Source of the DNA: Firmicutes bacterium UBA2116
GTDB taxonomy: Bacteria > Bacillota > Clostridia > Tissierellales > Sedimentibacteraceae
Assembly: GCA_002331025.1 (NCBI GenBank)
Contig: DCYG01000016.1
Span: forward strand, 1 to 64,000
DNA length: 64,000 nucleotides
Reading direction: 5' to 3'
The position numbers and the translations under genes are program-made. Below the pieces are notes generated by a model. That model worked only from the letters and a program-made list of their open reading frames with translations, was not told where the DNA came from and searched no databases. Each line of letters starts with the position of its first letter. Position 1 is the stretch's first letter. Of this stretch, positions 59,039-64,000 are shown piece after piece.

Positions 59039-61435
59039 ATGTTAGTGCCTATTAAATGGATGAAACAATATGTTGAAATAAATACCGATGACAAAACATT
59101 GGCCGACAAGCTGACTCTTACAGGGTCACATGTGGATGCAGTTATTGATTATGAAAAGAAAGTAACCAATGTTGTAACGGGGAAAATTCTTGAAATAGAA
59201 AAGCATCCTAATGCAGATAAATTGATTGTTACACAGATAGATATAAATAAAGATGAGCCCGTACAGATAATAACGGGAGCTAAAAATGTTAATGTGGGAG
59301 ACGTTGTTCCCGTATGTCTGGAGGGAGCGGAGCTTCCTAACGGGCTGAAGATAAAAAAATCCAATTTCAGAGGACTTCCTTCATACGGAATGATGTGTTC
59401 TTATGATGAACTGGGCTTTGACGACAAGGTTATACCTAAGGAAGCACGTGACGGTATTGCAATTTTACCAATCGATACAGAGCTTGGAAAAGACATTAAG
59501 GATGTTTTGGAATTGGATGGCAGTGCTCTTGAGGTGGAGGTTACCTTCAACAGACCGGACTGCTTAAACATAGTGGGTATGGCGAGAGAAACTGCGGCAA
59601 CTCTGGGAACAAAATTTAAATTTCCTGAAATTGAAATTAAAAATGAGCAGGGAGATATTAAAGAATATCTTAACGGTGTAGAAATTGAAGATGAAGATTT
59701 GTGCTCTCGTTTCTATGCTAAGGTAATAAAGGATATAAAAATAGGACCTTCTCCGTTGTGGATGCAAAGAACATTGATGGATGCAGGAATGAGACCAATA
59801 AATAACATCGTAGATGTTACAAATTTTGTTATGCTTGAGCTTGGTCAGCCGCTTCATGCATATAATTTGGAAGCCTTGAGCGGAAGAAAATTAATAGCGA
59901 GAAGGGCTAAGCAGGATGAAAAAATTGTTACAATTGATCAAAATGAAAGAAGCCTGTCCGATAGAATGCTTGTTATAGCTGACAGCGAAAAGCCTGCATG
60001 TATAGCCGGTGTTATGGGCGGTTACTATTCTGAAATCAATGACGATACAAAAATTATGGTATTGGAAAGCGCAAACTTTAATCCTAAATCAATAAGAGAG
60101 ACATCAAAAAAATTAGGTATGCGTTCAGAAGCATCTGCAAGAAATGAAAAACCGATGGGCTATGTAATGGTGGAGCTTGCTAACAAAAGAGCGTGTCAAT
60201 TAATAGAAATGATTGGTGCCGGAACTGTTGTGGGAGGTTACTTAGAAGCAGGCAGGAGCGAATACGAGGCACCTGTTGTTACCCTGAGACCTCACAGAGT
60301 GCCATGGCTGTTGGGAGTTGACATACCTGTTGATGATATGCTGAAATATTTAAATTTATTGGAAATAGAATCAACCTTTGACGGTGAAAAAATAATAAGT
60401 AAAATTCCTTATTTCAGAACAGACATAGAGCAGGAAGCAGATTTGATTGAAGAGGTTGGAAGATTATACGTATTTGAGAACATAGAATCCGCACCTCTTT
60501 TAGGTACTACAAGAGTCGGAAGAAAGACCGATAAGAGAAATTTAGAGGACTATATCAAGACAATACTTTGTGGTATAGGCTTGTATGAAATAACGACATA
60601 TTCATTTATAAGTCCAAAGTCATACGATAATATATGTGTCAGCGACCACAGCCCGCTTCGAAATTACGTTAGGATTTTAAATCCTCTCGGAGAAGATTTC
60701 AGTTCCATGAGAACTACACTTATGCCTAATATGATGGAGGTTATATCAAGGAACTCCAACAGAGGAGTAGACAATGCAAAGCTTTTTGAAATAGGAAGCA
60801 TATTTATTCCCAAGGAACAGCCGGTTGTTAATGAGCCTCATGAAAAGATAAAATTATGTATCGGTATGTACGGCAATTATGATTTCTTTGATCTGAAGGG
60901 CATAATTGAAGCGGTACTGTCAAGATTAGGAATTAAGGTGAGCTTAAAGCCTGTAACGGATAATCCGTCATTCCATCCGGGAAGAACGGCAGCAATGTAT
61001 GTAAATGATGATTTGCTGGGAATTTACGGAGAAATGAGTATGGAAGCTGCCGGCAACTATGGAATTGACCACAAGGTATATGCTGCTGAAATAGATATTG
61101 AAAAGTTATTGGAGCATAAGGACACAAACTGGAAATACGAGCCGCTTCCTAAATACCCTGCAATGGTAAGGGATATAGCGGTTATAGTTAAGGATGAAAT
61201 TTTGGCAGGAGAAATGATTGAAACAATCGAAGCCGTAAATCCTCATTTGATTGAAAGTGTGGAATTGTTTGATGTCTACAAGGGAGAACACGTTCAGGAA
61301 GGATATAAATCAACTGCATTTTCAGTTACCTACAGAAATAAAGAGCGAACTTTAACAGAAAAAGAAATTGAAAGCATCCATAAAAAGATATTGGAGCAGT
61401 TAGAACGCAAGTACGAAGCGAAATTGAGAATGTAG
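59039..61435 (+). CDS. pheT: Phenylalanyl-tRNA synthetase beta subunit
   Basis: This 798-residue subunit has a tRNA-binding domain (about 40-150, GKILEIEKHPNADKLIV), the B3/B4 editing domain (about 210-380), B5, a catalytic-like domain, and a C-terminal FDX-ACB anticodon-binding domain (about 705-798, KYPAMVRDIAVIV). Length is normal. It lies 12 bases after pheS with AAGGAGG. Confidence 0.97.
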   Translation: MLVPIKWMKQYVEINTDDKTLADKLTLTGSHVDAVIDYEKKVTNVVTGKILEIEKHPNADKLIVTQIDINKDEPVQIITGAKNVNVGDVVPVCLEGAELPNGLKIKKSNFRGLPSYGMMCSYDELGFDDKVIPKEARDGIAILPIDTELGKDIKDVLELDGSALEVEVTFNRPDCLNIVGMARETAATLGTKFKFPEIEIKNEQGDIKEYLNGVEIEDEDLCSRFYAKVIKDIKIGPSPLWMQRTLMDAGMRPINNIVDVTNFVMLELGQPLHAYNLEALSGRKLIARRAKQDEKIVTIDQNERSLSDRMLVIADSEKPACIAGVMGGYYSEINDDTKIMVLESANFNPKSIRETSKKLGMRSEASARNEKPMGYVMVELANKRACQLIEMIGAGTVVGGYLEAGRSEYEAPVVTLRPHRVPWLLGVDIPVDDMLKYLNLLEIESTFDGEKIISKIPYFRTDIEQEADLIEEVGRLYVFENIESAPLLGTTRVGRKTDKRNLEDYIKTILCGIGLYEITTYSFISPKSYDNICVSDHSPLRNYVRILNPLGEDFSSMRTTLMPNMMEVISRNSNRGVDNAKLFEIGSIFIPKEQPVVNEPHEKIKLCIGMYGNYDFFDLKGIIEAVLSRLGIKVSLKPVTDNPSFHPGRTAAMYVNDDLLGIYGEMSMEAAGNYGIDHKVYAAEIDIEKLLEHKDTNWKYEPLPKYPAMVRDIAVIVKDEILAGEMIETIEAVNPHLIESVELFDVYKGEHVQEGYKSTAFSVTYRNKERTLTEKEIESIHKKILEQLERKYEAKLRM

Positions 61436-61439
61436 GTTT

Positions 61440-61474
61440 TTGTCATCCCGAGCGAAGCAAGGGATCTCACTATA
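61440..61474. repeat. Intergenic repeat, family A (copy 6), short
   Basis: GTCATCCCGAGCGAAGCAAG then GGATCTCACT is a single arm of the family. Confidence 0.55.
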
Positions 61475-61506
61475 AACCAGATGTCAATTCTGGCAGATTT
61501 TCTGAC

Positions 61507-61540
61507 TTGACAAATAATTTCTTGTAACATATTATATAAT
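61507..61540 (+). promoter_or_regulatory. trpS promoter
   Basis: A perfect TTGACA (61507-61512) is followed by TATTAT (61530-61535, spacing 17). An overlapping TATAAT (61535-61540) has spacing 22. Confidence 0.6.
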
Positions 61541-61554
61541 AAAAATAAAATTAA

Positions 61555-61792
61555 ACTGTTGAATGAGAGTAGTAAACATATGAAATTGAATTTCAGAGAG
61601 CTATCGAAGGTGAGAATATAGCATTTCAATCTATGTTGAATGGACTCATGAGGTCAACCCGAAAACTGTGTGAGTAGTCGTTGACGGAAATCCTAACCGT
61701 TATGAAGGAAGCATATGTTAGTATGTGAAAAGCTATTTGGGTGGCAAAACAGAATTATAGACTTCTGTCCCTTTGGGGCAGAAGTTTTTTGT
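61555..61792 (+). promoter_or_regulatory. T-box leader of trpS, specifier UGG (Trp), divergent T-box
   Basis: The specifier region GAATGGACTCATGAGG has UGG followed by A. The Stem I distal part has CAGAGAGCTATCGAAGGTGA. The T-box core is degenerate: GGGTGGCAAAAC instead of GGGTGGNACCGCG, but TGGC still fits the GCCA end of tRNA-Trp. The terminator ACTTCTGTCCC / GGGGCAGAAGT (61761-61785) ends in T6. Confidence 0.82.
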
Positions 61793-61810
61793 GTATATGG
61801 AGGTATAAAA

Positions 61811-62800
61811 ATGAAAAGAATTTTAACGGGTGACAGAACAACCGGAAAATTACATTTGGGACATTATGTAGGAAGTCTTCAAAACAGAGTAAAATTACAA
61901 GATGAATATGACACCTTTATTATATTAGCGGACATACAAGCGCTGACAACTCATTTTGAACAGCCTGGGTTAATTAATGAAGGTATATATGATGTTGCAA
62001 TTGACAATCTATCAGTTGGTTTAGACCCAAGTAAGGTAACAATTTTTTTGCAGTCTAAGATAAGCGCAATTGCAGAGTTAACTGTATTTTATTCAATGAT
62101 GGTTTCGGTAAATTCATTACGTCATAATCCAACTATAAAAACGGAAGCGAAGCAATACGGGTATGATGATTTAAGTTACGGTTTTTTAGGGTATCCCGTC
62201 AGTCAAACAGCAGATATTACCTTTTGCAACGCTGATTTAGTTCCGGTTGGAGAAGACCAAATTCCCCACATAGAATTAGGAAGAAAAATTGTGAGAAGAT
62301 TTAATGATTTATATGGTAATGGCAGGATTATTATTAATGAGCCGGAAGCTTTAATCAGTGATATGCCTCGGCTTATTGGTCTGGATGGAAACTCTAAGAT
62401 GGGTAAAAGTCTTGGTAATGCAATTTATCTGTCGGATAATGCTGAAGATGTAAATAAGAAGGTAAAATCAGCAGTAACTGATAAGAATAGGATAAGCGTA
62501 AAAGATAAGGGCAATCCGGATATATGTACAGTAAGTAAATATCATAAAGCATTCAATCGTGAAGATTATGGAAATATTTGCGAAATGTGCAGCGCTGCTA
62601 ATATTGGTTGCGTAGCCTGCAAAAATATTTTATCAAAAAAGATAAATTTAATCCTCGAGCCATTTAGAGAAAAACGTGCTTATTATGAAAAAAATACTAA
62701 AGAAGTGCGTGATATTATACTTGATGGCAGTAGAAAAGCAAATATAATAGGGAATAAAACAGTTGAAAATATTAAAAATGCTATGAATATAGATATATAA
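61811..62800 (+). CDS. trpS: Tryptophanyl-tRNA synthetase
   Basis: This 329-residue class I synthetase has the HIGH motif as LHLGH (TGKLHLGHYVG) and the KMSKS motif as KMGKS (GNSKMGKSLGN). GYPVSQTADI and VPVGEDQIPHIE are conserved TrpS blocks. GGAGGT precedes the ATG at 61811; the longer frame overlaps the terminator. Trp T-box control fits the enzyme. Confidence 0.95.
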   Translation: MKRILTGDRTTGKLHLGHYVGSLQNRVKLQDEYDTFIILADIQALTTHFEQPGLINEGIYDVAIDNLSVGLDPSKVTIFLQSKISAIAELTVFYSMMVSVNSLRHNPTIKTEAKQYGYDDLSYGFLGYPVSQTADITFCNADLVPVGEDQIPHIELGRKIVRRFNDLYGNGRIIINEPEALISDMPRLIGLDGNSKMGKSLGNAIYLSDNAEDVNKKVKSAVTDKNRISVKDKGNPDICTVSKYHKAFNREDYGNICEMCSAANIGCVACKNILSKKINLILEPFREKRAYYEKNTKEVRDIILDGSRKANIIGNKTVENIKNAMNIDI

Positions 62801-62982
62801 ATTAGTATGTTCATACTGCTGAAAACCTCGTTTATGCCATTGTTTTATTAACGTGTATGAAATTACCATAATTATCTTTTGTTTGACTTAAAAGTGATAT
62901 GTCTATATAATTGTTAATGTTATATTAAGGATATGTATTTACAATTAGATAAGCTTTCTAACTTTACATATGGGAGGTATTT

Positions 62983-63714
62983 ATGGATCCTGTGGCTTTT
63001 AGAATATTTGGAATAGATATAATGTGGTACGGTGTCTTAATTTCACTGGGAGTCCTTTTGGGAGTTTTCTTTGCGTTAAGAGAAGCAAAAAGAACCGGCT
63101 TTAAGGGAGATGATGTTCTTGATTTCTTATTAATGGCAATTCCGGCTGCAATAGTTGGTGCAAGAGCTTATTATGTGATATTTACCTGGGATTATTACAA
63201 TGGGAATATTTCTGAAATTATCAACATAAGAAATGGCGGTCTTGCAATACACGGTGCGCTTATTGCAGGTGTTATAACGGGAATATTGTTTTGTAAGAAA
63301 AGAAAAATCAATGTGCTTGAGCTCCTTGACATATTAATCCCCAGTGTTGCGCTTGGGCAGGCAATAGGCAGATGGGGAAATTTTGTTAATCAGGAAGCAC
63401 ACGGAGGACCGACTGATTTACCGTGGGGAATAGTGGTTAACGGTCAAAAAGTACATCCCACATTTTTATATGAATCTATAATAAATTTTGCGGTATTTAT
63501 ATTTCTGACATGGTTTGCAAGAAAGAAGAAAACAACACACGGCCAGATTCTTGCTCTTTATCTGATTTTGTATTCGGCAGGCAGATTTTTCATCGAGGGG
63601 CTGAGAACAGACAGCCTGATGTTTTTAAACATGCGCATAGCACAGCTGATAAGCCTAGCCATGATATTATCAGGTACTGCTCTGTGGTATATAGTAAAAA
63701 AGAAAAATAGTTAG
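62983..63714 (+). CDS. lgt: Prolipoprotein diacylglyceryl transferase
   Basis: This 243-residue membrane enzyme moves diacylglyceryl from phosphatidylglycerol to the lipobox Cys. It has about seven hydrophobic segments, the signature GRWGNFVNQEAHGG, GLAIHGALIAG with the essential His, and the late YSAGRFFIEGLRTDSL. It is slightly short for the family but looks complete. GGGAGG precedes the ATG. It would process lipoproteins such as the flavoprotein at 46.4 kb. Confidence 0.96.
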   Translation: MDPVAFRIFGIDIMWYGVLISLGVLLGVFFALREAKRTGFKGDDVLDFLLMAIPAAIVGARAYYVIFTWDYYNGNISEIINIRNGGLAIHGALIAGVITGILFCKKRKINVLELLDILIPSVALGQAIGRWGNFVNQEAHGGPTDLPWGIVVNGQKVHPTFLYESIINFAVFIFLTWFARKKKTTHGQILALYLILYSAGRFFIEGLRTDSLMFLNMRIAQLISLAMILSGTALWYIVKKKNS

Positions 63715-63796
63715 ATCCTTCGCTAACGCTCAGGATGACAAAATAGCCTGCGGCTCTGTCATTCTGAACGTAGTGAAGAATCTCTTTTTTAGGGAG
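63712..63796. repeat. Intergenic palindromic repeat, family A (copy 7)
   Basis: AGATCCTTCGCTAACGCTCA then GGATGAC is followed by an inverted copy GTCATTCTGAACGTAGTGAA then GAATCTC with T6. It begins at the lgt stop codon and can serve as its terminator. Confidence 0.75.
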
Positions 63797-63807
63797 AGTG
63801 AAATTTA

Positions 63808-64000
63808 ATGTACTATGTTTATATTATGACAAATAAATATAACAAAGTACTTTATACAGGTATTACCAATAACTTAGCCCGAAGAGTTTATGAGCATAAA
63901 AATAATATTATTGAAGGTTTTACTTCAAAGTATAAAGTACATAGACTTGTTTATTATGATTATACTGAAAATGCTATGTCTGCTATTGAAAGAGAAAAAC
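63808..64000 (+). CDS. GIY-YIG endonuclease-domain protein (cut by window end)
   Basis: The first 64 residues are present. YYVYIMTNKYNKVLYTGITN carries the GIY-YIG motif in its YVY-YTG form, followed by LARRVYEHKNN with the catalytic Arg. RLVYYDYTENAMSAIEREK continues the domain. Short single-domain members of the YhbQ/UPF0213 type are common, often next to repeats; function is unknown. The 3' end is outside the window. Confidence 0.85.
   Translation, partial: MYYVYIMTNKYNKVLYTGITNNLARRVYEHKNNIIEGFTSKYKVHRLVYYDYTENAMSAIEREK

Noticed and set aside
1..64000. CRISPR array, rRNA or tRNA genes
   Set aside because: No regular 25-40 base direct repeats with unique spacers were seen, and no cloverleaf or rRNA core sequence was recognised; tRNA scanning was by eye only.

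Overview
The window is AT-rich DNA from an endospore-forming, low-GC member of the Firmicutes, most likely a clostridial or Tissierellia-type amino-acid fermenter. The sporulation genes (tlp, yabP, yabQ, a spoIIE-type phosphatase), T-box leaders, strong GGAGG ribosome binding sites, a paired FtsEX/M23 hydrolase and a fermentative Etf/acyl-CoA gene set support this. Genus-level placement (for example Sedimentibacter-like) is a guess. Layout: 0.2-4 kb holds a DHHW-family surface protein, a DapA-family aldolase and a sodium/solute symporter. 4-8.5 kb (minus strand) holds a chemoreceptor and feoAB with a candidate metal-repressor site over the promoter. 8.7-16.7 kb is a mixed accessory stretch: MATE exporter, acetyltransferase-like protein, Wzz-like protein, split chromate transporter, zinc phospholipase C-like protein, amidase with SH3 domain, hemolysin III and a 2-hydroxyacid dehydrogenase. 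16.8-21.3 kb is rich in spore-linked and regulatory genes: a DUF1540 protein, a Cys/Asn/His-rich coat-like protein, a phosphoesterase, tlp, a DMT exporter, and a sigma factor with a 47-residue YvrJ gene divergent from a ComK-like regulator. 21.4-28.5 kb is the conserved Firmicutes block yabP-yabQ-divIC-spoIIE-tilS-hpt-ftsH. 28.6-30.1 kb is a YkvI-type transporter behind a T-box whose specifier reads as UUC (Phe). 30.2-37.2 kb is a fermentation block: etfB-etfA-FAD oxidase, then a split acyl-CoA mutase, MeaB and an epimerase. 37.3-45.3 kb is a PrpR-type sigma-54 activator divergent from an M20 deacylase, D-aminoacylase and YfcC-type transporter, with a CoA-transferase behind a terminator. The intergenic region has a good -24/-12 promoter and a perfect 15-bp inverted repeat. 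45.3-49.1 kb holds a MazG-like protein, a PrcB-like protein, a flavocytochrome-type lipoprotein and its TetR regulator with an operator-like palindrome. 49.3-53.7 kb is ftsE-ftsX-M23 hydrolase and a short FtsH paralogue. 53.8-55.2 kb is infC-rpmI-rplT; infC appears to start at AUU. 55.2-63.7 kb is a TrmH/SpoU methyltransferase, a 1.6-kb islet between 51-bp direct repeats, pheST and trpS (each behind a T-box), and lgt. A truncated GIY-YIG gene runs off the right end. How the parts fit: the 30-45 kb genes suggest uptake and deacylation of N-acyl (D-)amino acids, oxidation through an Etf-coupled dehydrogenase, carbon-skeleton rearrangement by a B12 mutase and CoA transfer. The substrate cannot be fixed from sequence alone. 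Two families of short intergenic repeats sit in gaps throughout the window. The most unusual items are the islet flanked by duplicated methyltransferase 3' ends (with two related small membrane proteins, the second broken at an A9 tract), the acyl-CoA mutase with a changed substrate-pocket position, the sigma-54 control region, the Phe T-box before a transporter of unknown substrate, and the AUU start of infC.
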